From contig OX453272.1 of NCBI GenBank assembly GCA_949710005.1, positions 43,158,657 through 43,222,656 of the forward strand: DNA of 64,000 nt, read 5' to 3'. The translations under genes and the position numbers were made by a program. Of the stretch, positions 20,640 to 32,349 are shown piece after piece; position 1 is the stretch's first letter; the number at the start of each line of letters is the position of its first letter. The notes under the pieces were generated by a model. The model searched no databases, was not told the origin of the DNA, and was given only the letters and a program-made list of their open reading frames with translations. The stretch is from Ricordea florida (taxonomy: Eukaryota; Cnidaria; Anthozoa; Corallimorpharia; Ricordeidae).

Positions 20640-22630
20640 TCGCTGCTGTGTTTCAAATCTGATCTCTTCTTCTGAGACAACACCTTTGGTAACATCTTCC
20701 TGTTTGAGTTTTATTTGTCTGGAGTACGAGACGTTTACTTAATTGCTTGCGGGGATCAAAGCACGGCTGACAGTCAAAAGGTTGTTTCAGCTGCTTAGCA
20801 ATTTCGCTTATGAACAATAAGGCTCGCTAACAGGGAGGTGAACTGTCATTAAAGTTTTTCCTATTTGTTCCATTTCATTGTGTTGAATCAAATAACTTGT
20901 TTCCTGCGGCCATCGATCGACTAAGTGGTTCACCCTCTATTTTGAATCAAGCGTTTAAGCCGGGCCACTATCCCTAAGCGCTTATGGCCATCTTATGACC
21001 ATCCCAGTAAGAGTTTTCCAATTATTTTCACATGTATGAGGTGGCCACCCAGAATGCTTGGCTTTGTTCCTACAACTATTCCCACTTAAAAAATAGATGA
21101 CTGCGGAGGCAATAAGGGAGGTTTTGTTCAAACTTGATAAACGATTAAATCGACCGAACAGGAAGATTCATTAGTTGATAGACAATGCACTTGTCACCAT
21201 GCAAGCTTAAACTTACACTACAGTCGTCCCTAGCGAATCCCTAGCGAATCCCTAGCGAATCCCTAGCAAATTTAAACGGTCAACCTGCACCGGCCAAGCA
21301 ACCACTTGCCGTTAATTCGAATTCGAAACGTGACGCTTAAGGAAGGTTCCACTGTCTTTCCTTATAGTATGACCAACTCTGCAGCCTTCGCATTTTGAGT
21401 AATCTGATTATCTCGGAATATTCAACACTTTTTGCGTCCCAAGAGGTGAATACAGTGCCTGGGGCTCTGGGAAAATGGGTTTTGGTAAGAAAATAATGGC
21501 TGGCGTCAATTTTCGCTTTACAGCTGTTTCCGAGAGATATTTATTGGTATACATTTAAACAATTATTCTCTTAATCTCGGTAAATATTAATAGTGGCCTT
21601 AGAATTCTGCCATTAATCACCTCGATTTCAGCGAATACTTAACAGTGTTTGCTTTTACCTAATGTAGCCTAGAAAGTGACTGTTGCACCTCCAACGCGCT
21701 TGTCTTGGGTTCAATACTCTGTTCAGTCTGGTATCTCTTATTTGTATATTTTGTTTACCTGAACGGCAGCGGTCAATTCAATTTCTTGCAGATGTTATGT
21801 CCGTTTTTCAAAGGTTAAATCGCGCTCGCTACAGCTTATTAGATTCTCGATAAATTTTAGTCTCTGCAGTTCGTTTTACTTAAAGAGATTCACTTTTGTG
21901 GCCTAATAGGGCAAATTCTGTCTTGTATAAGATGTTTCTTTGCAGAGGCAGTTACATCTATCTGTAGTGAAGCCATCAAATAGATTTAAAAATAACGAAA
22001 CTCATCCTTCCAGAAGCTAAAGCGAAGGAAATATACGCCAGGAGAAGGCAACAAAAATAAATTGAAAAACTTATGAAAAATAAAGAAAGCATGACTCAAG
22101 CACTTTTTAAAGGAGTATAATAATTGACACTTCTAAATCAAACTTTATCCGATACAAAAGCATCATTCAGTTTGACGTCCTTGTTTAGCAAGCCTCACTG
22201 GAAAAAAAGATACCATGAATTTGGTGAGTACACTGATTTAGCTACTTAATTAATTATATTGGGGACTTTATAAATAACGTTTCAAAAACTTACCCGTAAT
22301 TTTACGCAACAAGACTAAAGTAATGTTGATTTCTAATGCTATGTTCTATCTAAGGAATTAAAACGATTATAACCTTGGTTTGAGTCGACGAACATTGCCA
22401 GGTTTTGGGGCCTTCAAAATATATTTCTAGAAAATCTCATTACGTTTCCCCTGGGAAGTTTCACAGCTCAGTGTTGTGAAGAAAAAGACCCTTATAGTAC
22501 TATATGTTAATTGAACTGTTAATCAGTGAAGAAAGTTCGAATACACCATATTCCAGCATGAAATCTAAATCCCTGTTCAGTTCACAAACTCATCACAATG
22601 TTCGAGAAATACGCCCAGTTGAAAATTCTG
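20640..22630. other. Intergenic with a short tandem repeat and a dispersed repeat
   Basis: At about 21226-21270 the 11 bp unit CCCTAGCGAAT repeats four times. At about 21415-21650 there is a dispersed repeat (TATTCAACAC, GGTGAATA, CTCTGGGAAA, ATGGCTGGCGTCAAT, CAGCTGTT in order) whose relative is at 60755-61025. No coding region is supported here. Confidence 0.5.
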
Positions 22631-22639
22631 AATTTTTGA

Positions 22640-23460
22640 CTGCATCAAGACATGTTTGATCTGTCTATATCTGATGTAGTGACAATCGTCATTGAAGTAA
22701 GCTTTCTCACTAAAATAGGATGTGCTGTTAATATCATGGTTATTGCCGCGGTAAAGAAAAAACATCTCTCCAAACGCCTTGAAATTTCTTACTGACGAAC
22801 CTAGCAATGGCTGACATTATAACTCTGTTGTCTTATTCCGCCTTTCAAATCGGCAATTTTACGAGCATCACAAGCCAAAAGGTTGGAGAATACCTCTGTA
22901 AATTCGTCCTGTCTGTTCGCTCACCAGCCACGACAACAGTGGTGTCGATTCTAACATTTACTGTTCTCTCCATTGAGCGACTGATGCAACGCATTAGTGT
23001 GTCCTTTGGTCCTTTGCAGAGGAACGTCACTCGGCCGAGTAAACGCACGGTCGTTCGACTTATAGACGGTATGTGGATGACAACCATTGTACTTACTTAC
23101 GTCCCATATTCTGTCTTCACAACTTTCGAGCAAATACAGTAGAAGACCGCCAATTTTGTCGTATCAATATAAACCTCGTTTATCCCGGACTTCTATTATT
23201 AGTATTATTATTATTATTACTTCTAATATTAGCCATTTTTGCCCCTTTTCTTATTGTGTCCCTCTACTGCAGAATGATCTTTGCCTTTTTACATCAGTGA
23301 AAGCAATGCTGTACCGTCTTTTATCTTGTCAAACGGACGCGTGAATGAAACCCGAAAGCGTCGAATAATTAGTAACTCTCTTTCTGTGACTGTTATAGTA
23401 GCTTTTTTACCACTGCCAACAGTCCATCATATGACATTCTCTCAACCTAAAGTTACCTGA
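22640..23460 (+). pseudogene. Class A GPCR pseudogene (TM1 to TM6 remnants)
   Basis: Matches the 19703-20599 receptor in broken frames. A TM1 remnant (NIMVIAAVKKK) is followed by a TM2 start (MADIITLLSY). Then comes a good stretch through KVGEYLCKFVLS, TTTVVSILTFTVLSIER and the TM4 equivalent up to a stop at about 23141. After that are a leucine-rich remnant of TM5 and a TM6 fragment near 23380-23450. The residues after SIER are scrambled (the Y is lost). Several stops and frameshifts rule out function. Confidence 0.75.
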
Positions 23461-23524
23461 ATAGCTTTAACACAGTGCGCACTGTAAGGTTTTCCCGGTT
23501 GGACTCCCTTTTTGTCACGTGAGC

Positions 23525-23635
23525 TGTTTTTCATGTTTGGCCTCCCACGAGGTCCTCGCGTTCAGTTGAATAAAGAGTGTTCCGCCATCTTGGTTTAGTC
23601 TTTTATTTGTCCTCCGTATTTGCGAATATACAACA
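23525..23635 (+). repeat. 5' LTR of the Ty3/gypsy element
   Basis: 111 bp, beginning TGTTTTTCATG and ending TATACAACA (TG...CA). Five substitutions separate it from the 3' LTR, about 4.5% divergence. It includes AATAAA (within GAATAAAGAG), a possible polyadenylation signal, which is changed to ATTAAA in the 3' copy. Confidence 0.85.
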
Positions 23636-23732
23636 ACTGGCGACGAGGATGGGATCCAGCTAAACAAGCACAAGCGGTAAACGGAAGTGGGGTCGTGAAA
23701 TTCACGTGAGAAGTTTAACGACACGATAGAAA

Positions 23733-24254
23733 ATGCCGGACGAAGCACCGAACACGAGTCAAACCATTGGCAAAGTGACGAAGTATGTTGTGGGGACGGA
23801 TTGGGAGTCCTACACCGAACAACTGGATTTTTACTTCCTCGCAAATGGCGTTCAGGATGCCAAGACGAGGAAGGCTGTTCTTTCGACGAACCTTCCTGCG
23901 GAAACTTACCAATTGGCGAAGGATTTGGTGGCTCCCGTGCTGCTGAAGGATGAAGCCATTACGTAAGATGTCATCGTGGAACGAATGAAGAAGCAACTTA
24001 AACCCGAAAGGTCAGCACTGGTCGCGAGGTATGAATTCGGTAACCGAGCCAGGAATTCCGGTGAGTCAGTTAGTCATTATGTAGCCACTTTGAAGCACTT
24101 GGCCACGGAATGCAAGTTTGGAGAAGCTGTTCGAACTGAGCGTCTCCGTGACCGGTTAATTTCGGGTATTCGCGACCCGAAGATGATTACTGACTTGTTG
24201 ACAGTAAAACTCGCGGACCTTACTTTTGCTTACTTGCGGTTCAAAAGTGCCTAG
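23733..24254 (+). pseudogene. Gag capsid region of the Ty3/gypsy element
   Basis: Starts at an ATG 98 bp after the LTR and runs through YTEQLDFYFLANGV and the helical capsid region RMKKQLKPERSALVARYEF...GESVSHYVATLKHLATEC. A TAA at 23964-23966 interrupts it, the rest continues in the same sense, and the frame is lost again near 24254 just before the nucleocapsid. The YxEQLxxYFxANxI pattern is typical of Ty3/gypsy gag in marine invertebrates. Confidence 0.75.
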
Positions 24255-24283
24255 CTATAGAGCAAGCTAATAAAGATGTTCAA

Positions 24284-25093
24284 GTGCTTCAGGGAGCACA
24301 AGGGCCAGACACTCCAGTCAATAAACTTGACACGGCCCAACCTAGGGAGGGACAGGCTCCGCCCAAGTCGCCACAAAAGACACAGGGTTCCCGGGGTAAG
24401 GACACCAAGCCACCTAAACCTTGCTACCGTTGTACAGGGTCACACGACTTGCAAAAGTGCCCCTTCATTAAGGAACGCTGCTTTCATTGTGGCATAATTA
24501 GACACACACAGCGAGCAATTAAGAAGAAACAAGCCACTCAACAAGTTACTGTCGCTGGAGTAAATGTTGTGGAGGGTGCTGATTCAGAAGAAAGCGATGG
24601 GGAATATGGGGAATTTTACCATGTTTCTGAGAGTAAGAATAGAAAGCCCATTTCGCTTGAAGTCTACCTCGAAGGTCGACCTGTGATCATGGAGCTGGGT
24701 ACAGGTTCTGCTGTGTCACTTGTGAAAAAGGGGGTTTATAAGGAGTACCTGCGTCATGTTCCGTTAAAGGGCACCCCTTTGAAGTTGCATACGTACACGG
24801 GCGAGTCGGTAAAACCTATGGGGTTTTGCTATGTGACTGTGCAATACAAAGGGCAATCTAAAGAGCTTCCAATTTACGTGATGAAGAACGAGGGACCCAC
24901 CCTGTTTGGCAGAGAATGGCTGGAGTCCATTCAATTATATTGGCCTTTACTTCAGTTCGAAACATCAGACACCAATCCAGCCCTGGAAGAAGTTTCGAAC
25001 AAACATACAAGTGGTTTCTCGGATGGTCTAGGCAGGATGAAGAAAATTCAGTGGCGGGTCCAGCTAAAAGAGAGTGCTCGACCACGATTCTAG
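24284..25093 (+). pseudogene. Nucleocapsid and protease region of the Ty3/gypsy element
   Basis: Two CCHC-type knuckles: CYRCTGSHDLQKCPF is a good match; the second, CFHCGIIRHTQRAI, has lost its last cysteine. The retropepsin follows (ISLEVYLEGRPVIMELGTGSAVSLV), where the catalytic aspartate of the D(S/T)G triad is replaced, reading LGTGS. FGREWLESIQL marks the protease end. The frame stops at 25093, before the reverse transcriptase. Confidence 0.8.
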
Positions 25094-25105
25094 AAAGCCC
25101 GCCTG

Positions 25106-25660
25106 GTAGCGTTAGCTCGTAAGCCAGCAATGGTGGAGACGTTGAGAGAGCTAGAGGCTGAAGGGGTTATTAAAAAGGTGACCACTACTGAGTGGGCTGC
25201 TCCAATTGTGACCCCTGTGAAGAGGGATGGTAGTGTTAGGGTGTGCGGTGACTTCAAGGTGACAATCAATCCACAGTTGGATGTGGACGAATACCCTCTT
25301 CCACGCATCGATGATATTTATGCCAGCCTTGGTGGGGGTACATTGTTCAGCGTTATTGACTGCGTCATGCCTACCTGCAAATGGAGGTTGAGGAGCAATC
25401 CAGGCCATTCCTTACCATCAACACAACCCGCGGTTTGTACCAGTACCAGCGTTTACCTTATGGCGTGGCTTCAGCACCAGCCATTTGGCAGCGGGCCATG
25501 GACCAGGTCTTACAAGGTTTACCAGGGGTCTTCTGCTACCTGGAAGATATCATTAGTGACCGGCAGTCCAATGGAGGAACACCTTGAGCGGCTGGTTGCG
25601 GTGTTGAAGAGGCTGGAAGAGTATGGCTTGAAGGCAAACCGAGAAAATGTGAAAATTCCT
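25106..25660 (+). pseudogene. Reverse transcriptase of the Ty3/gypsy element, frameshifted
   Basis: The finger region ELEAEGVIKKVTTTEWAAPIV and VRVCGDFKVTINPQL are clear. The motif A region (TLFSVID) then shifts frame near 25360. The second frame (25381-25587) gives FLTINTTRGLYQYQRLPYGVASAPAIWQRAMDQVL and YLEDI. The catalytic YxDD is thus YLED, with the first aspartate changed to glutamate. Confidence 0.8.
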
Positions 25661-25670
25661 CAGAAGCTTT

Positions 25671-26645
25671 GTGGAGTATCTGGGACATGTCGTCTCTGCT
25701 GAAGGACTGCACCAGTCTCCCAAGAAACTCAAGGCCATCACCGAGATGCCAACCCTGCAGGATGTCACACAACTGCGTGCTTTCCTAGGCATGGTCCAGT
25801 ATTATGCCAGGTTTTTACCAGACTTGGCTACCCATCTGGCTCCGCTGCATCGGCTGTTACAGAAAGAGGTGAAGTGGTCTTGGGGAGCTGTGGAAGAAGC
25901 TAGCTTCAGAGTGGTGAACGAGATGCTTCTACAAGACAAGGTTCTCGTGCACTGCGACCCTGACTTGCCACTAGTTCTGGCCATAGATAGCTCCTCTTAT
26001 GGCCTTGGCGCTGTCTTGTCACACCGTACTCCAGAGGGTGAGGAGCGGCCCATTGCCTATGCATCCCGTTCTCTGTCAGAAACAGAGAAGAAGTACTCGC
26101 AGATCGAGAAAGAGGCCTTATCCCTAGTCTGGGGTGTGAAGAAGTTCCAAACCTACTTAGAGGGTCGTCATTTTACCCTGGTTACAAACCATCAGCCCTT
26201 GAAGTACATAATGGATCCCGGGAAGGCCGTGCCAGTTACCGCAGCAGCAAGGATACAGCGTTGGTGTCTCTTCCTAGGCGCCTTTGCATACAGCATTGAG
26301 TCCCGGGGGACCAAACAGCATGCCAATTGTGATGGTCTATCCCGCCTTCCGCAACCACGGGCACCTGTTGACAAGCCAGATGAAGTGGAAATGTTCCACA
26401 CGACTGTGGTCGAGGCCTTACCAGTCACCGAACAAGAGCTGAGAATGCAGACTCGGAGAGACCCAATACTTTCCCGTGTCCTAGAGCTCGTGCAGTGTGG
26501 ATGGCAAGAAGCAGAATTCCACCCAGAGCTAATTCCTTATGCTCATCGTGCGAGTAAAATCACTATCCATCGTGGGGTTCTGATGTGGGGTAGTAGAGTA
26601 GTCGTCCCAAGCAAACTGAGAGAGAGTTTTGGAAACTCTACATGA
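25671..26645 (+). pseudogene. RT connection, RNase H and integrase N-terminus of the Ty3/gypsy element
   Basis: Begins with the conserved YLGHVVSAEGL after the reverse transcriptase and then FLGMVQYYARFLPDLA. The RNase H region has LAIDSSSYGLGAVLSH, IEKEALSLVWGVKKFQTYL and HANCDGLSRLP. It ends in the integrase zinc-binding leader and loses frame at about 26640 in LRESFGNST. Confidence 0.85.
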
Positions 26646-27420
26646 GGGTCACATCGGTATGGTCAAGATGAAAGGTCTGTCCCAGGGTTACGTTTGGTGG
26701 CCAAACATTGACAAGGACATCGCAGGAGCAGTCTGAAGTTATGAAGGATGTCAGGAGACAGCAAATAATCCAGCTCGTGCACCCCTACATCTGAGGGAGT
26801 ACCCTGCCCTTCCCTGGCAAAGACTGCATATTGATCTTGCTGGGCCATTTCAGGGGAAGATGCTGATGGTAGTGATCGATGCACACAGCAAGTGGCCTGA
26901 GATTTTCGTGCTGGAGAACACCACTGCTGAGGAGACCGTAAATGCACTGCGTTCCCTGTTTGCCCGCATGGGATTTCCCGATCAGATTGTGTGTGACAAC
27001 GGGCCCCAGTTCACATCAGAAACTTTCAGGAAGTTTGTTAATGCAAATGGTATTAAACATGCCACTGGTGCACCTTACCACCCCTCGACCAATGGTCAGG
27101 CAGAAAGACTGGTACAGAGTTTCAAGAAAGCCGTGAAAACGGACAAGTCTGGAATAACCCTGCAACACAAGCTTGACAGGTACCTGTTAGCATATCGATC
27201 AGCTCCACATGCAACCACTGATCTTAGCCCTGCACAAATCCTGTTAGGCCGAAATGTCAAGACAAGGTTGGACCTAATGAAGCCTGACATTCAAAGAGAG
27301 GTCAACAAAAAGCCGCTCCAGCCAAACAACAGCACCTTGAAGAGTTTTGACCACAGCTAGAATGTTTGGGTCAGCAACTACCGTAGAGGTCCAAAATGGG
27401 TGCGGGGCACAGTCATTGGG
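26646..27420 (+). pseudogene. Integrase core of the Ty3/gypsy element
   Basis: After the HIGMVKMKGL and WWPNIDKDIA zinc-finger region, with one in-frame TGA at 26734, the catalytic DDE core is intact: HIDLAGPF, VCDNGPQFTSE and STNGQAERLV. A TAG after SFDHS (27358) precedes a GPKW-type C-terminal remnant running into the 3' LTR. Confidence 0.85.
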
Positions 27421-27450
27421 CAAACGGGTCCAGTCTTGTACACAACTGTC

Positions 27451-27561
27451 TGTTTTCCATGTTTGGCCTCCCACGAGGTCCTCGCGTTCAGTTGATTAAA
27501 GAGTGTTCCGCCGTCTTGGTTTAGTCTTCTATTTGTCCTCCGTATTTGCGAATACACAACA
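27451..27561 (+). repeat. 3' LTR of the Ty3/gypsy element
   Basis: 111 bp from TGTTTTCCATG to TACACAACA, collinear with the 5' LTR with five differences. Confidence 0.85.
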
Positions 27562-27564
27562 CGC

Positions 27565-28490
27565 ACCCCTCTATGCTTTCAATATAGTTAACTGAACCCT
27601 GTACACTGTTCAGCAATGGATTAAACTTTGCTTTCCAAGATTAACTTCTGGGAGAATGCTATCACCAGGGACCCATTCCTCTAAGTACAAATAATTTTAC
27701 GGGCCCTAAGCTCCGTTTTTAGGTCAAAGTCTGCTCAAGGTTTTTGTTGTTTTGTTCCAAGCGTACAAACCTGACGTGTAAGCTAACCTAGAACTGTGTT
27801 GCTTACTCGAAAACCGACAAATAGTTATTCCCGCCGTCCTGAAATACTTATTGAGATTATAAAATAGCTTTCCCGTGAGATATTTTTGTACCAGTACGTA
27901 CATTGTAAATATAACCAGATTTTAGACTAATTTACTTCATGTGATGCAAAATTTTAAATTGGTTAATTAATGACATCTTCGTTGCTTGGGTAAGACATTG
28001 TTTCAGTATTCCAAATGAAAATCGCATTTTGTTCCAGCATAGATTGAATTACATAACCGATATGATATTAACTTTATATCAGACAGTTCTTGAGGCTAAG
28101 CAAAGTGTTTCACGCTTTTCTCAAAAGTCAAATCTTGAGAAGTAAAATACTCTGTCAGACGTTTCCCACTTCTTTCTATAAATAAGAGCATGTACATTTT
28201 TAGCCTAGTTCTCTATCCAAACCTTTTTGGACATTAATACTCTTGGTTTTATCATACAGTTTTACACCAGCAAAGATTGAGTTACATAATGCGGTATTGA
28301 TTTTAAATTTAAAGTTATCAAGGCCAAATATGAATGTCTGTAAAAAAAATTACATTTCAGTAATTTTTACTAATAAATTAGACTGCTGTACTATTTTTCA
28401 TCAATAGGAGATATTCTGGAATTTGAACTATACTTTGTCAGTTACCCCTACTGAAGTGCATTTCCCTGTTTTGATCTAGGAACCTTTTTA
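27565..28490. other. Intergenic, nothing recognised
   Basis: AT-rich sequence without ORFs of note, repeats or splice structure that I can identify. Confidence 0.5.
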
Positions 28491-28504
28491 TCTAAAAAAA
28501 ACTG

Positions 28505-28660
28505 ATATTGATCCAAACCTGGATCAATATCAGTTTCTGGGCAACCGTGCACCTACCCCTCCCCTAAACCAACATTAACGCTAACTTTTTGACTCATTAT
28601 AACTTGTTGGATTAGGGGAGGAGTAGGTGCACAGTTGCCCAGAAACTGATATTGATCCAA
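28505..28660. repeat. Compound hairpin element with GTGCACCTACCCCTCCCC core
   Basis: The core 28547-28632 is the same MITE type as 14209-14303. Here the inverted repeat extends outward through TTTCTGGGCAAC and GATATTGATCC on both sides, and a further inverted copy of the TTGATCC part sits just left of it. It could fold into a long cruciform. Confidence 0.6.
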
Positions 28661-28929
28661 AAACCTTTGGATCTCTTCTCAATACATTACACTTCAGTAA
28701 GCCTTACATATAGCGAGGTTGCTGTACTATGTTTTTGATCGTTAGACTGAATCATAATAGCTCTTTCATGCAGTCACCACTCCTTAACTGCACGTCCATA
28801 ATAGCCTTCTTGGCTCTCCTCGTTGTGGTATACTTTATTCTCTTTAATTTATAAATAGATTTTTCTCTCTGATTCTTTTTATTTGATCGTGCAAACATCG
28901 AGTCTTCCTCGACAACTCTACAAACACAG

Positions 28930-29790
28930 ACCTATAGCTTGCACTTTTCAAAGTTTAAATAAACGGATTGACCATTGAGTCTAGTACCAGCCAGCAATAA
29001 AAGGATCTTTTTTATCGCGTCAGGAACAAGATACCAGACCAATAATCAAAACCACAGCTATTGGTAAAAAAAACAAACTATAACCACTAAAGTGACCGTA
29101 AGCGATGTACGAATCATGTGACGTTTTCGAATTTGATTCGAGTTTCCATCAGACACATTCATTGGCAAAATTACATTGTCTTCATGTAAAATGAATCTGA
29201 TCATTACGCAGAAGGAAAACGCAGTGACAAGGAAAGGAATTAACGTGAAACATGATACAGCAAAGAAAGAATATACTTTAGGAAGCTGAAGCTTACGAGA
29301 CTGCCTGTTCTCAGTTTGTTCGTAAACCGTAAGGTACGATACAGGTATAAAGATGAATGAAATGGCTGAAAACCATATACCTGCTATAACCCAACCAACA
29401 GTGCGTTTACTCTGGCGGATGGCGTTCTTCTGTAATGGACGCACTACTGCGTTGTATCGCTCAATGGAGAGAACACCCAATGTAAGATTTGATACCACTG
29501 TGGTGGTGGTTGGTAGGGAAAGATTTCACACGAATTTGCAGAGGTAGTCTCTAACTTTTTGATCTCTTGTGGTAACAAACGTCTCTCCGAGTTGACCATA
29601 ACACGACGACAGATTTATAATGTTCGCCAACGCTAGGTTCGCCAGTAAGAAATTGGAAGGACTTGGATGATGTTTGTTTTTTAAAGCACGCCTGCAATAA
29701 CCATGTTGTTACTAAACTATCCCACAACAGCAATGATACTTCCACAAATGATGATAACTTCAGAATCAGGTAACGACATCATTTTTGTGG
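28930..29790 (-). pseudogene. Class A GPCR pseudogene on the minus strand
   Basis: The best-preserved relative of the 19703-20599 receptor. An open frame (29498-29058) covers TM3 to TM6: SIERYNAVVRPLQKNAIRQSKRTV, TM4, TM5 and the SDGNSNQIRKRHMIRTSLTVT loop, ending in a stop inside TM6. Upstream, the TM1-TM2 region (29790-29550) is present but frameshifted. Downstream, the TM7 region (29050-28930) retains an NPFI equivalent followed by a stop. Confidence 0.8.
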
Positions 29791-29794
29791 TTCA

Positions 29795-30510
29795 AACAGG
29801 GAGAAATGTTTCTTGGAAGAGCAAGCTTAATCTTTGTACTGGATAACTTGTATTCAGTCGCAAACGTAAATATATACCCGTCCTACTTTCAACTTTTAAA
29901 TTTCGTCAAATTATGTAACCAAAGTTCCATTTGAATTGTCCATTTGGCTTGACAGCTGTCAAAAATCACAAGAGAAATTTATTTCTGGAGCCAGATTGAA
30001 CCTCTTCATGAGATTCAAACTTTTTGTCATCAAGTTCATAAAGAAAGATTTTCTTCTACCCTTAATGATAACCGGATTGCCAACAAATGAATCTGATTGG
30101 CTCTCCAATTTATAAACAATAATTTCATTAGCTTGAGAAATCGATTAAGGTCGCGAATTCAATTGTTTTACAGATTAAAACTTTCTTGTAACCAAGAAAT
30201 TAATTTGATTATTTTGTGTTGCATAAAATCAAAGATCATTCAAATTTATTGAAGCATTGAAGTCTTCTAAATCTAAATGATATGACAGGTGATAAACCCG
30301 GAGAAAGAGATACTATATTAAATGGTTCAAAGTGAAATTAACGGCCTTTTCCCCGCGTAATACTTTTACGCAGATAATTTCTGCATCTATCTAAATTTTT
30401 TCGACCTTCGCCATGTCATTAATTGAACAAACCTTGATTTCTACATTCAAATATTAGCAGCTTGCAGGATGTTTGTCATATGAACCTAGTCTAATGGCCT
30501 AGCTCCCCAA
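29795..30510. other. Intergenic, nothing recognised
   Basis: AT-rich; no supported gene, repeat or hairpin. Confidence 0.5.
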
Positions 30511-30514
30511 AGTC

Positions 30515-30645
30515 TCCTATAGCTCAGTGCATGGTAGAGTGTCCGAACAAGTAGTCACAAAGTCATAGGCTCGGTTCTTATTGGGAGAACTCGGATTTGC
30601 TTTGTCTCAGTCTGCAGTTTGACACTACCGAAAAATACATCTTTA
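30515..30645 (+). repeat. tRNA-derived SINE relic
   Basis: The head reads ATAGCTCAGTGCATGGTAGAG (box A-like) and, about 35 bp on, TAGGCTCGGTTCTTATTGGGAG (degenerate box B). A tRNA-unrelated body (TTTGCTTTGTCTCAG) and ACATCTTTAAAA follow. A functional tRNA is excluded because no acceptor-stem complement closes the fold and box B is altered. Confidence 0.55.
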
Positions 30646-31363
30646 AAAAATGCCATTCAAGTTTATCATTCCCTTTTTGTTGCCATTTCTTCGTAGAAAA
30701 ATAGCGTTATTTCGAGAACATGATAGCCAATAAGTCTTATGCCAAAAAAAAACACAAAAACAAAAAACAAAGAAATTACAGCAAACAAAATACTTTGCGC
30801 AAGTTTTAATTCGCTCGTGGAGGTGTCTCATAAAATCAACTGTTCCCGGAACTCAGTTCGTTCGCCCTCTGCTACCAGACATTCACTTGTAAATTAGTTT
30901 TATTTATGATATATCCCTTTCTTTCATAGGCTCTAAGCCTAATCTTGAAAATTACAGTTATTGTAATAAAATCCGTGCGTTCAATCCCCGTACTTCGAGA
31001 TGAAAATAATGATGATCGATATTTTTCCATCAGTGAGGTTTTAATGAGCTCACTACCCTTCCAGCTCGAGTTCACTACTCGAGCGCATTCCCCTTGGAGC
31101 AGACTCTCCGGCTCTAATGTATTGTATGCATAACCAGAGGCTCTCCCACTCGTCTCAGTTCTCGCTCTTTTCTGAGTATCCTCATTAATTATCCAATATT
31201 CAGGCTAATCCTCCTTTCCCTATAAATTGCTAAGTGAATCTCGCCTCGAATAAAATAATTAAATATGTTAAAAGGTTCGAAAAAAAGAACACTTTTCTCA
31301 GCCTTCTTTAATACGCTAAGTGTGCTAGTCTGCTGACCTATACTACTCTGACTTACTTTCTTG

Positions 31364-31746
31364 AGGGTCTGAATGGGTTTAACCGACTAGCGACAAGGGG
31401 CGAAAAATACTACCGACTGCCGACAAAACGAGAAAAAAATTACTGACTACCGACAGAAAAAAATTAACCGACTACCGACATGGACCGCCATTATCAATAT
31501 TTGTTTTCAGAAAGAAGAGATCAGAAGAGCATTTTGTATTTTTTGTAGCTTACGATGATGCAATCCTCCAAGTTACAAGTTTTGCGCGTCATATATGGGG
31601 TTCAAAGTCTTAAAACTAGGTAAATTTTATAACAAACAAAAATTAACATGCATTTTAATTATTAACTGAGATTTACCGACAACCGACAAAGATCGAAAAT
31701 TTTAACCGACTACCGACAAGTGGACCCCCCCCCCCATTCAGACCCT
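31364..31746. mobile_element. MITE with CCGACTACCGACA subterminal arrays
   Basis: Perfect 14 bp terminal repeats (AGGGTCTGAATGGG and complement). Just inside the left end the motif ACCGACT(A/G)CCGACA repeats four times with A-rich spacers. Two more copies lie inside the right end in the same orientation. The centre is unrelated AT-rich DNA. No ORF. Confidence 0.75.
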
Positions 31747-32003
31747 TTTTCTTCCTACTAGCTCACTCCAATACTTACTTGCATATCACTCTTACAATGC
31801 TGTACCGGGTTTTGTACATCTTCAGGAGCCCATCATTACCATTAATGGGCTCCTGACATCTTTTCGTTCTTGTAATTTTCACAATACTGTTGTTTTGCCG
31901 TGGACTCTACGTCGTTTTCATTCAACTACTCTCTGAAGATGTTTGTAGTTGGTATCTTGACTCTCGACAATTTTTCCCAAAAGTCGAAAAATAGCAAAGC
32001 TTA

Positions 32004-32293
32004 GGGACGGAACATTAGAAAAGTGATGTGGGGGGGGGGGGGTGGGGAAAAAAACAAAAAAAAATCATGCAAGGAAAATGCCAAGAAAAAAAATTCATGC
32101 AAAGAAGAAGGTAAAAGAAAAATTCATGCAGAAGGAAGGTCCAATTGTGACTTTTTCACAGGTAGTAAAAAAAATTCGTGCAGAGGGGTTCACCTGAAAA
32201 AAAAAAATTCCTGCACAAACAGTGAGCGAAAAAAAAAATTCGAGCAAGCTGAAAATTCCCCCCCCCCCCATCACTTTTCTAATGGTCCGTCCC
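32004..32293. mobile_element. MITE with TTA duplication and ATTCATGCA arrays
   Basis: 25 bp terminal repeats with one mismatch (GGGACGGAACATTAGAAAAG at the left) flanked by TTA on both sides (32001-32003, 32294-32296), as in PIF/Harbinger-type elements. The interior is six spaced copies of AAAAATTC(A/G)TGCA-like words between a poly-G and a poly-C run. The long lysine-rich ORF across it is a by-product of this composition. Confidence 0.75.
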
Positions 32294-32349
32294 TTAGCAA
32301 AAGTGACATAGAGGTTCAGTCTGGTGTCCTGAAGTAGCATCTCAGAACA

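Larger units (their letters stand above)
23525..27561 (+). mobile_element. Ty3/gypsy-type LTR retrotransposon, degenerate
   Basis: 4.04 kb element with two 111 bp LTRs, gag with zinc knuckles, protease, reverse transcriptase, RNase H and integrase in the Ty3/gypsy order. A primer-binding-like segment beginning TGGCGACGAGGATGGG starts two bases after the left LTR. It carries multiple frameshifts and stops plus active-site losses, so it is not autonomous. I could not identify a target duplication (flanks TGAGC and CGCAC). Confidence 0.9.

Noticed and set aside
30515-30590. Possible tRNA gene
   Set aside because: Box A and box B are recognisable but box B is altered and the acceptor stem does not close; followed by a SINE body, so it is a SINE relic.
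32023-32337. Lysine-rich 104-codon ORF
   Set aside because: Produced by poly-A and ATTCATGCA arrays inside a MITE.
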